Origin: Anaerococcus marasmi
GTDB lineage: Bacteria; Bacillota; Clostridia; Tissierellales; Peptoniphilaceae
Reading direction: 5' to 3'
Assembly (NCBI RefSeq): GCF_900290195.1
Contig: NZ_OLMF01000004.1
Coordinates: 1,888,114-1,952,113 of the forward strand
Length of the DNA stretch: 64,000 nt
The position numbers were made by a program, and so were the translations under genes. Below, piece after piece: positions 1-7,847 of the stretch. The notes under the pieces were generated by a model. It saw only the letters and a list, made by a program, of their open reading frames with translations, did not search any database and was not told where the DNA came from. Positions within the stretch are counted from its first letter, which is position 1. The number at the start of each line of letters is the position of its first letter.

Positions 1-392
1 ATAAGATGTTCAGAGCAGCAACTTCCCTAAAGGGAAAATCCGCCAGCGATTTGGTAGAAGGAGATGTAAAGACCTTCAATATAGCAGGAGAGGACTTTAG
101 AGTTGGTCAAGTTATGACAATGAATCCAGAAGAGCTCCTTCCAATTATGGATGAGCTAAAAGACTTGATGGATAAGAAAATCAAATCCAAAAACGAATCT
201 ACCTTCGTCCTAGTCCTTACAGATATCTTTAACGAGAGAAGTGAGCTTCTTGTAGTAGGAGAACATTTCGATTCTATAAAAGACGAATTTGGAGAAATCA
301 CAGACAAGGGCACTATCAACGCACCAGGTGTCCTAAGTCGTAAGAAACAAGTAATACCAAGAATAACAGCAGCTGTAATGGCTGACAAATAG
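1..392 (+). CDS. ppaC: Manganese-dependent inorganic pyrophosphatase (family II), 3' part only
   Basis: The gene enters from outside the window; only the last 129 residues are present and the first complete codon is at position 3. Family II pyrophosphatases hydrolyse PPi in the cytoplasm, with an N-terminal DHH metal domain and a C-terminal DHHA2 domain. What is seen here is the DHHA2 domain: LKGKSASDL near the left edge and GVLSRKKQVIPRI near the C-terminus. The SRKKQ motif is the family's substrate-binding signature. The metal-binding DHH half lies outside the window and cannot be checked. The gene ends in a strong hairpin terminator a few bases downstream, so it is probably the last gene of its transcript. 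Confidence 0.88.
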   Translation, partial: KMFRAATSLKGKSASDLVEGDVKTFNIAGEDFRVGQVMTMNPEELLPIMDELKDLMDKKIKSKNESTFVLVLTDIFNERSELLVVGEHFDSIKDEFGEITDKGTINAPGVLSRKKQVIPRITAAVMADK

Positions 393-398
393 ATATGT

Positions 399-438
399 CC
401 TAGGCTGATTCTCACTAGAGGATAGGCCTAGGTTTTTT
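399..438 (+). terminator. Rho-independent terminator of ppaC
   Basis: CCTAGGC (399-405) pairs with GCCTAGG (426-432), followed directly by TTTTTT (433-438). The T-run touches the ribosome site of the next gene. Confidence 0.8.
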
Positions 439-448
439 GCGAGGAAAA

Positions 449-964
449 ATGGAAATATTAGACTTATATGATGAAAACAGGATAAAGACAGGTGGGACCT
501 ACATAAGAGGGGAGAAGATGCCTGAAAATACCTTTAGGCTCATAGTTCATTTATTGATATATGATGATTGGGGTAATCTTCTCATCCAGAAAAGACAAAA
601 GACAAAGTCTATGGCAAACTTGTGGGACATCACTTGTGGAGGAGCAGCAAGCGCTGGAGAGACCAGCAAGGAAGCTATAGCTAGAGAGCTTAGAGAAGAG
701 CTAGGTATTAACTTAGATTTTACAAATACGAGACCCATCATCACAGCCAACTTCAAATATGGCTTCGATGATTTCTACCTAGTAAGGAAAAATATAAATC
801 TAGATGAAGTAAGTCTCCAGGAAGAAGAAGTAGCTGCTTGTAAGTGGGCAAACTTTGATGAAGTAATGGATCTTATGGAAAGGGAGAGATTTGTAAGATA
901 CAAGAAAAACTTTATCAAGCTTCTCTTTGACTTAAATTCCGATATGAGAGTAGTAGAAATCTAG
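449..964 (+). CDS. Nudix hydrolase
   Basis: A 171-residue Nudix enzyme. Such proteins cleave a nucleoside diphosphate or another X-linked pyrophosphate with Mg2+. The Nudix box is complete: GGAASAGE followed after seven residues by RELREELGI, fitting Gx5Ex7REUxEExGU at about residues 63-86. The N-terminal layout (DLYDEN, then IYDDWGNLLIQKR) resembles the IPP-isomerase-like/YfcD subgroup, but the substrate cannot be told from sequence. I chose the ATG at 449, preceded by GAGG at 441-444. A TTG at 437 is in frame but lies inside the terminator T-run. The gene stands alone between the ppaC terminator and the promoter of the next gene. Confidence 0.88.
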   Translation: MEILDLYDENRIKTGGTYIRGEKMPENTFRLIVHLLIYDDWGNLLIQKRQKTKSMANLWDITCGGAASAGETSKEAIARELREELGINLDFTNTRPIITANFKYGFDDFYLVRKNINLDEVSLQEEEVAACKWANFDEVMDLMERERFVRYKKNFIKLLFDLNSDMRVVEI

Positions 965-992
965 GAAAATTAAGAGAAAATTCGCTAACAAA

Positions 993-1022
993 TTGCAAAG
1001 TAAATATATTTTATGATATATT
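993..1022 (+). promoter_or_regulatory. Candidate sigma-A promoter of the symporter gene
   Basis: TTGCAA (993-998), an 18-base spacer and TATATT (1017-1022) stand just upstream of an AAGGAGG ribosome site (1034-1040). Confidence 0.5.
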
Positions 1023-1045
1023 TATAAGAAGAAAAGGAGGAACAT

Positions 1046-2275
1046 ATGTCAGAAAAGAAAGTGAAAAAGAAATCGAATCTTACAAGAAACATCCTAATCG
1101 CCCTAGTCTCGGCGGTTATCCTAGGTCTATTACTGCAAAGTAAGGCAGAGATTTTAAATCAGTATATCAAACCCTTCGGTGATATATTTTTAAATCTAAT
1201 CAAATTTATAGTAACTCCGATAGTATTTTTCTCAATCATTGGAGGAATTGTCTCCATGAGAGATATCAAAAAGGTCGGAGAAGTCGGAATTTTTACCATA
1301 GTTTATTATTTCCTAACCACATCCTTTGCCATAGTGATAGGACTTGGCTTTGCCAATTTATTTAAGAAAATATTTCCAGTAATAGCTACGACCAACTTGG
1401 AATATGAAGTTGGAGAGCAAGTTTCCTTTATGGATACCCTAGTAAACATCTTTCCTAAAAACTTCCTAAGCCCGATGGTAGAAGCTAATATGCTCCAGAT
1501 AATCGTAGGGGCAATGATTGTTGGTTTTTCTATCCTACTTATCAAAAAAGAAAGCCAAGCTAAGGCCATTGATGGAGTTGATGTCTTAAATGAAATATTT
1601 ATGAAGGCAATGGAATTAATCCTAAGCCTATCGCCAATAGGTGTATTTTGCTTGCTCGTTCCAGTAATAGCAGAAAATGGTGCAATGATTATAGGATCTC
1701 TCGCATCAGTATTGCTTGTAGCCTATCTTGCCTATCTCCTACATGGACTTGTAGTCTACTCATTTACCATAAAGACCTTGGCTAAAATGAGCCCTATTGA
1801 GTTTTTCAAGGGCATGGCACCAGCTATAATGTTTGCCTTCTCATCAGCATCTTCAGTAGGAACTATTCCAATCAACATCAAATGCTGCGAAGAGCTTGGA
1901 GCAGATCATGACGTAACAAGCTTCGTCCTACCCTTAGGAGCTACTATAAATATGGACGGAACAGCAATCTACCAGGGAGTGTGCGCAGTATTTATCGCTT
2001 CTTGTTATGGAATCGACCTAACACTTGGCCAGATGATAAATATAGTTCTTACAGCAACGCTCGCATCCATAGGAACAGCAGGAGTTCCAGGAAGCGGAAT
2101 GATAATGCTTGCTATGGTCCTTCAATCAGTAGGTCTTCCAGTAGAAGGAATCGCCCTAGTAGCAGGAATCGATAGGATATTTGACATGGGAAGAACTACC
2201 CTAAATATCACAGGAGATGCAACTGCTGCTATAATAAATACCGAAAGACTTAGAAGAAAAGGGAAAATTGCATAA
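1046..2275 (+). CDS. Dicarboxylate/amino acid:cation symporter (DAACS family)
   Basis: A 409-residue membrane transporter of the glutamate/aspartate (SLC1/GltP/SstT) family, which imports acidic or neutral amino acids or dicarboxylates with Na+ or H+. The family motifs are in order: a serine-rich re-entrant loop (FSSASSVGTIPI, about residue 265), GATINMDGTA (TM7 NMDGT motif), a second glycine-rich hairpin (TAGVPGSGMIML) and DRIFDMGRTTLNITGDA in TM8, which carries the substrate-binding Asp/Arg/Asn set. Length is normal for the family. The motifs do not settle which amino acid is carried. It appears monocistronic: its own promoter lies upstream and a long palindrome begins six bases after its stop. 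Confidence 0.9.
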   Translation: MSEKKVKKKSNLTRNILIALVSAVILGLLLQSKAEILNQYIKPFGDIFLNLIKFIVTPIVFFSIIGGIVSMRDIKKVGEVGIFTIVYYFLTTSFAIVIGLGFANLFKKIFPVIATTNLEYEVGEQVSFMDTLVNIFPKNFLSPMVEANMLQIIVGAMIVGFSILLIKKESQAKAIDGVDVLNEIFMKAMELILSLSPIGVFCLLVPVIAENGAMIIGSLASVLLVAYLAYLLHGLVVYSFTIKTLAKMSPIEFFKGMAPAIMFAFSSASSVGTIPINIKCCEELGADHDVTSFVLPLGATINMDGTAIYQGVCAVFIASCYGIDLTLGQMINIVLTATLASIGTAGVPGSGMIMLAMVLQSVGLPVEGIALVAGIDRIFDMGRTTLNITGDATAAIINTERLRRKGKIA

Positions 2276-2280
2276 AAAAA

Positions 2281-2475
2281 GGGGCAGTTGCAAAACTATG
2301 AATAATCATCGTACCATCGTTAGAAGGTTCTCTTAGGGAATTTTACCTCTGCTGGCCGGTGGGCCTATTGGCGCCTGCCGGCTGATGGAGGCGGTTAGCC
2401 TGTCGGCTTATTGAGACTTTCCGTGGAGGTTCTTCTAACGATAATGGTACGATTTATTCATTCTGCAATAGCCCC
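2281..2475. repeat. 195-bp long imperfect palindrome, MITE-like
   Basis: The two ends are inverted copies of one another over about 45-50 bases. The left arm begins GGGGCAGTTGCA; read on the other strand, the right arm begins GGGGCTATTGCA. Both then share GAATAA, ATCGTACCAT and ATCGTTAGAAG. The roughly 90-base middle is markedly GC-rich and has smaller hairpins, such as AGGC/GCCT around 2388-2400. No reading frame is evident. The ends resemble insertion-sequence termini, but I see no target-site duplication, so a mobile origin is inference. Because it starts six bases after the symporter stop it may also act as a terminator or 3' stabiliser. Confidence 0.6.
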
Positions 2476-2486
2476 TTCAAATAAAT

Positions 2487-2510
2487 AAATCCACCTTCAG
2501 GGGTGGATTT
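2487..2510. terminator. Bidirectional terminator
   Basis: AAATCCACC (2487-2495) pairs with GGTGGATTT (2502-2510) around a six-base loop, with T-rich sequence on both sides. It lies at the 3' end of the minus-strand DUF1858 gene. Confidence 0.65.
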
Positions 2511-2514
2511 ACTT

Positions 2515-2742
2515 TTATTTATTCAATTCTTCAAGTAGGTAGTCGCAATCCATTCCGTGTACCATGCAAGCTTCTTCGAGGCTTTCATAGAGGGAAGATG
2601 GACATGCGATACAACCCATTCCTGCCATCAAAAGTGTATTGATAGCTTCAGGTTTTATTTGAATTATCTCGCCTATAATCATATCACGAGTGATTTTCTT
2701 TTCACTAGTTTTATCAGTTGTTTTATTTTCTTCTAAAGCCAT
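2515..2742 (-). CDS. DUF1858 domain protein (redox-disulfide type)
   Basis: A 75-residue cytosolic protein. After a charged tail of about 18 residues comes a single DUF1858 domain: ITRDMIIGEIIQIKPEA, then MGMGCIACPSS with a CxxC-type pair, then a helix with a further Cys (EACMVHGMDCDYLLEEL). This is the small helical domain found alone near hybrid-cluster proteins or as the N-terminus of ScdA/RIC iron-sulfur repair proteins. Its biochemical role is not established. The ribosome site AAGGAGG stands before the ATG on the minus strand. Neighbours give no functional hint. Confidence 0.8.
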   Translation of the reverse strand: MALEENKTTDKTSEKKITRDMIIGEIIQIKPEAINTLLMAGMGCIACPSSLYESLEEACMVHGMDCDYLLEELNK

Positions 2743-2843
2743 ATAGACCTCCTTCTTGCTAGTATTATTTTACTACAAAAACAAAACGATTCAAAGTGTT
2801 TTACTAGGGATTGATTTATTATATAATAAATATAGGAGGAAAT

Positions 2844-3188
2844 ATGGACAAAAAGAAAAAAATATTAGAAGATATAAGCGAAGATAGGAAGAAGCTTTTT
2901 AGGATAAATGAAGAGATAGAAGGATTAAATAAGGAAGTTTCCTTTTGGAAGATTTTCCTTTTCCCATTGCTGATTTCTCTTATAGTCTTTTTACTAGCAG
3001 GGCAAATGGGATTAAGTGATGGACAAAAGATCGGGATTTTTATTATAACTTTTGCCCTAGCCTTGATTCTTCTTACGAGAAGGTCTAAAAAGATTATTAG
3101 CCAAGAGAAGGAAATCTTGATTGAGAAAAGAAAAAATATCCAACATGAGATCTTTGAAAAGACTAAGAGATTAAGAGAGGATGAGTAA
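2844..3188 (+). CDS. Small two-helix membrane protein of unknown function
   Basis: A 114-residue protein I do not recognise. A charged, probably coiled-coil N-terminus (residues 1-36) is followed by two hydrophobic helices (about FLFPLLISLIVFLLAG and IGIFIITFALALILL), then a basic turn (TRRSKK) and a long charged C-terminal helix. This gives a hairpin membrane topology with both ends probably in the cytoplasm. I chose the ATG at 2844 because TAGGAGG precedes it at the right distance; an upstream in-frame start at 2811 has no ribosome site. The gene is isolated from its neighbours. Confidence 0.65.
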   Translation: MDKKKKILEDISEDRKKLFRINEEIEGLNKEVSFWKIFLFPLLISLIVFLLAGQMGLSDGQKIGIFIITFALALILLTRRSKKIISQEKEILIEKRKNIQHEIFEKTKRLREDE

Positions 3189-3254
3189 GAGTAAGCTAAA
3201 GAAATTTCTCTAAGGCTATTTTGCTATATTAGTGATATCGGCTAGGCTTTTGGA

Positions 3255-3282
3255 TTGAAAAATCGCAAGAGCTTAGTATAAT
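3255..3282 (+). promoter_or_regulatory. Sigma-A promoter of htpG
   Basis: TTGAAA (3255-3260), a 16-base spacer and TATAAT (3277-3282). No CIRCE heat-shock operator is visible between this promoter and the gene. Confidence 0.65.
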
Positions 3283-3319
3283 ATTAGCAGTCAGATACAA
3301 AGAGTGCTAAGGAGGATAA

Positions 3320-5173
3320 ATGAAAAAAGAATTTAAAGCTGAAGCCAAAAAAGTAATGGATCTTATGATCAACTCCATCTATACAAACAAGGAAATCTTC
3401 CTAAGAGAGTTGATATCCAATGCTTCAGACGCACTAGATAAATTATATTACAAGGATTTAAAAAGCGATAATTCTACCGACAAGAGTGATTATTATATAG
3501 AACTAATTCCAAACAAGGATGAAAGAAGCCTAACCATCAGGGATACGGGAATTGGTATGAATGAGACCGACCTTACAGAAAATCTCGGAACAATTGCCAA
3601 ATCTGGTACAGAAGCCTTCAGAAAATCAGTTGAGGATTCAGATATCAAGGACCTCATAGGCCAATTCGGTGTAGGATTTTACTCTGCCTTTATGGTAGCA
3701 GATAAGATCGAAGTTCTTACTAAAAAGTTCGGCGAGGATGAGGCTTACTTGTGGGAGTCAGTAAATGCAGAATCTTACGAGATCAAGGAAGCGACTAAGG
3801 AAGGTCACGGAACTGATATCAAGCTTTTCTTTAAGGAAAATACAGAAGATGACAACTACGATGACTTCCTCGACCAATATAGGATTAAGTCTCTTGTAGA
3901 GAAATATTCTAACTACATCAGATACCCTATAAAGATGCTTGTAACAAAGACAAGGCAAAGCGAGGATTCTACAGAAGATGAACCTAAATATGAAGATTAC
4001 AAAGACTATGATATCCTAAATTCCAACGAGCCAATCTGGAAAAAGAAAAAGACCGACCTTAAGGATGAGGATTATATTAACTTCTACAGGGAAAGCCACT
4101 ATGGTTTTGATGAGCCACTTTCCTGGGTACACTTCGCAGTTGAAGGTCTAGTAAGCTTTAAGGCTCTCTTATATATACCAAAGAAGGCTCCATTTGACTT
4201 CTACTCCAAAGATTACAAGAAGGGGCTTGAGCTATACTCCCACGGGGTCAAGATTATGGATAGGTCAGAAGACCTCCTAGATGACAGCTTCTCTTTTGTA
4301 AAGGGTGTGGTAGACAGTGATGATATTAGCCTAAATATCTCAAGAGAGACCCTCCAACAAGACCGCCAAGTTAGACTTATTGCTAAGCAAATCAACAAGA
4401 AGATCAAACAAGCCCTAGAAGACTTGATGAAAAATGACAGGGAAAAATACGAGACCTTCTTTAAGGAATTTGGCAATAGCCTAAAGGTAGCAATCTATGA
4501 ATCATATGGAGCAAATAAGGCTGATCTTGAAGATCTCTTGCTCTTTAATTCAAGAAAGGAAGATAAGCTAATAAGTCTAGCTGAGTATAAGGAAAATATG
4601 AAGTCTACTGATGAAGAAATCCTCTACGCAGTGGGAGATAATCTCGAAAAGATTAAGAACTCCCCAGCCCTAGCTCTAGTAGATCAAGATAAAGATGTCC
4701 TTCTCCTAGATGAAAAGCTAGATGAATTCCTAATCAAGATGCTAAAAGACTACAAGGACCTTCCTTTCAAATCAATCAACCAAGAAGAAGAAAAAGAAAG
4801 TGAAGAAAAGGACGAAGCCCTTACCAAACTAGTAGACTTTGTTAAAGAAAATACCCCGGAAGATGTAGTAGATGTAAGATTTACTGACAAACTTGCTGAC
4901 CTACCATCAATGATCAAGCAAAGGGGAGAAGTCTCAATCGAGATGGAAAAGACCTTGAAGGACCAACCACAAGCCATGGGCATCAAGGCAGACAAGGTAC
5001 TTGAGATAAACAAAGGGACCAAAGCCTTTGATATCCTAAAAGAAAATATGGATAAGGATGAGGATAAGGCAAAGATGATTGTAAATCTCTTATTAGATCA
5101 AGCAAGACTAATGGAAGGCCTAGAAATAGATGACCCAGTAGCCTATACTAAAAATATATGGAAATTAATTTAG
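3320..5173 (+). CDS. htpG: Molecular chaperone HtpG (Hsp90)
   Basis: A 617-residue bacterial Hsp90, an ATP-dependent dimeric chaperone of the cytoplasm. The Bergerat ATP site is complete: ELISNASDALDKL (about residues 33-45), DTGIGM, GTIAKSG and GQFGVGFYSAFMVADK (about 116-131). The middle domain has the conserved ISRETLQQDRQV with its catalytic Arg, and the C-terminal dimerisation domain follows an acidic linker (EEEKESEEKDE). Length is normal. AAGGAGG lies before the ATG and a good sigma-A promoter upstream. The aminopeptidase gene follows after eight bases and is probably cotranscribed. Confidence 0.96.
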   Translation: MKKEFKAEAKKVMDLMINSIYTNKEIFLRELISNASDALDKLYYKDLKSDNSTDKSDYYIELIPNKDERSLTIRDTGIGMNETDLTENLGTIAKSGTEAFRKSVEDSDIKDLIGQFGVGFYSAFMVADKIEVLTKKFGEDEAYLWESVNAESYEIKEATKEGHGTDIKLFFKENTEDDNYDDFLDQYRIKSLVEKYSNYIRYPIKMLVTKTRQSEDSTEDEPKYEDYKDYDILNSNEPIWKKKKTDLKDEDYINFYRESHYGFDEPLSWVHFAVEGLVSFKALLYIPKKAPFDFYSKDYKKGLELYSHGVKIMDRSEDLLDDSFSFVKGVVDSDDISLNISRETLQQDRQVRLIAKQINKKIKQALEDLMKNDREKYETFFKEFGNSLKVAIYESYGANKADLEDLLLFNSRKEDKLISLAEYKENMKSTDEEILYAVGDNLEKIKNSPALALVDQDKDVLLLDEKLDEFLIKMLKDYKDLPFKSINQEEEKESEEKDEALTKLVDFVKENTPEDVVDVRFTDKLADLPSMIKQRGEVSIEMEKTLKDQPQAMGIKADKVLEINKGTKAFDILKENMDKDEDKAKMIVNLLLDQARLMEGLEIDDPVAYTKNIWKLI

Positions 5174-5181
5174 GAGAAATA

Positions 5182-6564
5182 ATGGAATACAAAAGAAAAA
5201 ATGTTTGGTTAAACATTGACCAAGCCAAAAAAGACGAGCTAGAAAACTTTTCTTCCGACTACATGGACTTTATGAATAAGTCCAAGACAGAAAGGCTCGC
5301 AGTAAAAGAAATCGTAAAAAGGGCAGAAGAAGCTGGCTTTAGAAATATAGACGAGGTCATAGAAGAAGGAAGGCTTGAAGCAGGAGATAAGGTCTATGCC
5401 ATAAATAGGCAAAAGGCCGTAGCCCTTTTCGTAATCGGAAGCGAGGACTTCGAGGCTGGAATGAATATTGTAGGAAGCCACCTGGATAGCCCAAGACTTG
5501 ACCTAAAGCCTGTTCCTCTTTACGAATCAAAAAACATAGCCTACCTTAAGACCCACTATTATGGAGGAATCAAAAAATACCACTGGATCAATATTCCCCT
5601 AGCCCTCCATGGTGTAGTATACAATAAGGATGGCGAGAAAATCGAAGTATCTATTGGAGAAGAAGCAGATGAGCCAGTATTTTTCATCTCAGAGCTTCTA
5701 GTTCACCTTTCCAAAGACCTAAACCAAAAAAAGGCAGCTGAAGTTATAGAAGGCGAACAATTAAATATCATGGTTGGATCAATCCCATTAGAAGATGAGA
5801 AGGATAATCCAGTTAAGAAAAACATCCTACAAATCTTAAATGATAAATACAATATAGAAGAAGAGGACTTCCTCACAGCAGAATTTGAAGTAGTTCCTGC
5901 AGATAAGGCAAGACTAGTTGGTCTAGATTCATCAATGATTATGGCCTACGGTCACGACGATAAGGTATGTGCCTACACTTCCCTTCGTGCTATTTTGGAA
6001 AGTGAAAATCCTAAAAAGACCCTAGTGGGACTATTTGTCGACAAGGAAGAGATAGGTTCAGTAGGAGCTACAGGAATGAGCTCACAATTTTTCGAAAACA
6101 CTGTAGTTGAGCTTATGAACCTAAGAGGGGGAGTAGATCTTGTAAGCTTTAAAAGAGCTATGAAAAACTCAAAAGTCCTCTCAGCAGACGTAACGCTTGC
6201 AGAAGATCCAAACTTCCTCGAAGCTACAGAAGAAAATAACACTGCCAAACTCGGTCACGGAGTTTGTCTAACTAAATATACAGGAGCAAGAGGTAAGGGT
6301 GGATCAAACGACGCCGACGCAGAGTTCCTCCAAGAAGTAAGACTTGCCTTCGATAAGGGAGAAGCTATTTGGCAAACAGGAGAGCTAGGAAGAATCGATC
6401 AAGGTGGTGGCGGAACCATAGCCTACATCCTCGCAGAATACGGCATGCAGGTAGTAGACTGCGGAACACCAGTAATCTCCATGCACGCTCCACTAGAGCT
6501 TGTAAGCAAAGCCGATGTTTACGAGACTTACAGAGCCTACAAATCTTTCTACGAAAATATTTGA
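5182..6564 (+). CDS. M18 family aminopeptidase
   Basis: A 460-residue metallo-aminopeptidase of family M18 (aspartyl aminopeptidase/aminopeptidase I type), which removes N-terminal residues from peptides in the cytoplasm using two metal ions. Visible family features are GSHLDSPRLDLK (first metal His/Asp), GHDDKVCAY, DKEEIGSVGATGM (catalytic Glu pair), GGSNDADAEF and the C-terminal metal His in ISMHAPLE. I chose the ATG at 5182, whose AGGAG overlaps the htpG stop; an earlier in-frame ATG at 5158 lies inside htpG. The stop codon overlaps the first veg promoter. Confidence 0.93.
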   Translation: MEYKRKNVWLNIDQAKKDELENFSSDYMDFMNKSKTERLAVKEIVKRAEEAGFRNIDEVIEEGRLEAGDKVYAINRQKAVALFVIGSEDFEAGMNIVGSHLDSPRLDLKPVPLYESKNIAYLKTHYYGGIKKYHWINIPLALHGVVYNKDGEKIEVSIGEEADEPVFFISELLVHLSKDLNQKKAAEVIEGEQLNIMVGSIPLEDEKDNPVKKNILQILNDKYNIEEEDFLTAEFEVVPADKARLVGLDSSMIMAYGHDDKVCAYTSLRAILESENPKKTLVGLFVDKEEIGSVGATGMSSQFFENTVVELMNLRGGVDLVSFKRAMKNSKVLSADVTLAEDPNFLEATEENNTAKLGHGVCLTKYTGARGKGGSNDADAEFLQEVRLAFDKGEAIWQTGELGRIDQGGGGTIAYILAEYGMQVVDCGTPVISMHAPLELVSKADVYETYRAYKSFYENI

Positions 6565-6588
6565 CAAGGTCACTAAAGAGCGTATAAT
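6561..6588 (+). promoter_or_regulatory. veg promoter 1 (upstream of a tandem pair)
   Basis: TTGACA (6561-6566), a 16-base spacer and TATAAT (6583-6588). Both hexamers match the sigma-A consensus exactly. The -35 box overlaps the TGA stop of the aminopeptidase gene. Confidence 0.75.
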
Positions 6589-6595
6589 TATAAAT

Positions 6596-6624
6596 TTGAC
6601 ATTACTTATGATTCATAGTATAAT
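6596..6624 (+). promoter_or_regulatory. veg promoter 2 (downstream of the tandem pair)
   Basis: TTGACA (6596-6601), an optimal 17-base spacer and TATAAT (6619-6624). It is a fully consensus sigma-A promoter, 35-36 bases downstream of the first. Confidence 0.85.
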
Positions 6625-6654
6625 AGTACTCATAACGAATGAGAGGATGATTAA

Positions 6655-6891
6655 ATGGCACATAAATCAGTTCAAGATATTAGAGATGAAGTAAGAAGTA
6701 ATGTGGGTAAGGAAGTTATTCTCAAAGCAGATATGGGAAGAAAAAGAATCAAAACTAAGACTGGTGTCATAGTTAATGCCTTCCCAAGCGTGTTTACAGT
6801 TCGAGTTAACAATGATTTCGATGTAGAAAGGACAGTGTCCTACACTTATTCAGATATATTGACATCAACAGTTAAACTCGTAGCTAATTAA
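6655..6891 (+). CDS. veg: Veg family protein
   Basis: A 78-residue small basic protein of the Veg family (DUF1021), nearly universal in low-GC Gram-positives. In Bacillus subtilis Veg is very abundant and has been linked to biofilm gene expression; its molecular activity is not settled. Characteristic features are the opening VQDIRDEVRSNVGKEV, the basic GRKRIKTKTGVI stretch and a small beta-barrel-like C-terminus ending in YSDILTSTVKL. GAGAGGATG serves as the ribosome site. Two consensus promoters in tandem precede it and a terminator follows, so it is a short, highly expressed single-gene transcript. Confidence 0.93.
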   Translation: MAHKSVQDIRDEVRSNVGKEVILKADMGRKRIKTKTGVIVNAFPSVFTVRVNNDFDVERTVSYTYSDILTSTVKLVAN

Positions 6892-6896
6892 AGATT

Positions 6897-6932
6897 AGAC
6901 CTTGTTGCATGATTGCACAGGGTCTTATTTTT
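6897..6932 (+). terminator. veg terminator
   Basis: AGACC (6897-6901) pairs with GGTCT (6921-6925) and the stem is extended by the TGCA/TGCA inner arms. A T-rich tail follows. Confidence 0.6.
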
Positions 6933-6953
6933 ATGATTTATAAAGGAGAAAAA

Positions 6954-7784
6954 ATGAAAGAAATATATGCAGACCTACACTCCCATACTAACCACTCTGA
7001 TGGACTCTTGGAAATAGAAGAGCTTCTAAAGCTTGCGAAGAAAACTCAAATCGAAGTCCTTGCCATAACAGATCACGATACGACAGACCAGTATGAAGAA
7101 ATAAGAGAAAAGGCAAAAGAAATTGGCATAAAAACAATCAAGGGAGTCGAGATAAGCTGCTATGATTATGAAGTAGACAAAAAAGTCCATATAGTAGCCC
7201 TCTTCCTTCCTGATAAGACCCCTCATATAGACAAAGTCTGCAAGGCTTTTCTAGAAAAAAGAGGTGCCAATCACAGGAAATTAATAAAAGACTTACAAGA
7301 TAAAGGCTATGACATAGACTATAAGGCATGCAAGAAGTTCTCACCATATTCGATAGTCTTTAAGTCTAATATCCTTGAGGCTCTTAATGAAAGATATCCA
7401 GAAGAAGACTTTACCTTCAAGGAAGTCTTCGGTTCAATGAAAGATAAAAAGAAAAACCTAGAAATGGGCTATATAGATGTAGAAGATGGAATAAGAGCAG
7501 CCCTAGCCGATGGAGCAATTCCCATCCTTGCCCATCCCTGCCAGTACGAAAACTACCCAGAAGTCGAAAAATACGTTTCTTTTGGCCTAAGGGGAATAGA
7601 AATATCCCACAGACTAATGAAAGAAGAAGACTTTGAACTAACAAAAGACCTGGCAGAAAAGTATGATCTCATTGGTTCAGGAGGATCTGACTTTCACGAC
7701 CCAGCAAAACACAAGCTAGGAGACTTTGGCCTAAGCAAGGAAGAATTCGATAGGCTTCTAGAAAAGTCAGGAAAGAAATTATAA
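6954..7784 (+). CDS. PHP domain phosphoesterase
   Basis: A 276-residue PHP-superfamily metal-dependent phosphoesterase of the stand-alone YciV/RNase AM type, whose characterised members hydrolyse 3',5'-nucleoside bisphosphates or short RNA 5' ends. Metal-ligand motifs are in order: DLHSHTNHSDG (about residues 6-16), AITDHDTTD, GVEISCY, ILAHPCQY and SGGSDFHDP near the C-terminus. I chose the ATG at 6954, which has AAAGGAG at good spacing; an in-frame ATG at 6909 lies within the veg terminator. The precise substrate cannot be read from the sequence. Confidence 0.85.
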   Translation: MKEIYADLHSHTNHSDGLLEIEELLKLAKKTQIEVLAITDHDTTDQYEEIREKAKEIGIKTIKGVEISCYDYEVDKKVHIVALFLPDKTPHIDKVCKAFLEKRGANHRKLIKDLQDKGYDIDYKACKKFSPYSIVFKSNILEALNERYPEEDFTFKEVFGSMKDKKKNLEMGYIDVEDGIRAALADGAIPILAHPCQYENYPEVEKYVSFGLRGIEISHRLMKEEDFELTKDLAEKYDLIGSGGSDFHDPAKHKLGDFGLSKEEFDRLLEKSGKKL

Positions 7785-7800
7785 ATAAAATTGTTCACAA

Positions 7801-7837
7801 AAAAGGTAATCCAGAAATATTCCTGAGATTACCTTTT
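7801..7837. terminator. Bidirectional terminator
   Basis: AAAAGGTAATC (7801-7811) and GATTACCTTTT (7827-7837) form an 11-bp stem between two convergent genes, with A and T runs suited to both directions. Confidence 0.8.
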
Positions 7838-7847
7838 AATTTATCTA

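Noticed and set aside
3190..3319. CIRCE heat-shock operator before htpG
   Set aside because: No TTAGCACTC-N9-GAGTGCTAA pair is present; only half-like AGAGTGCTAA occurs near the ribosome site, without its partner.
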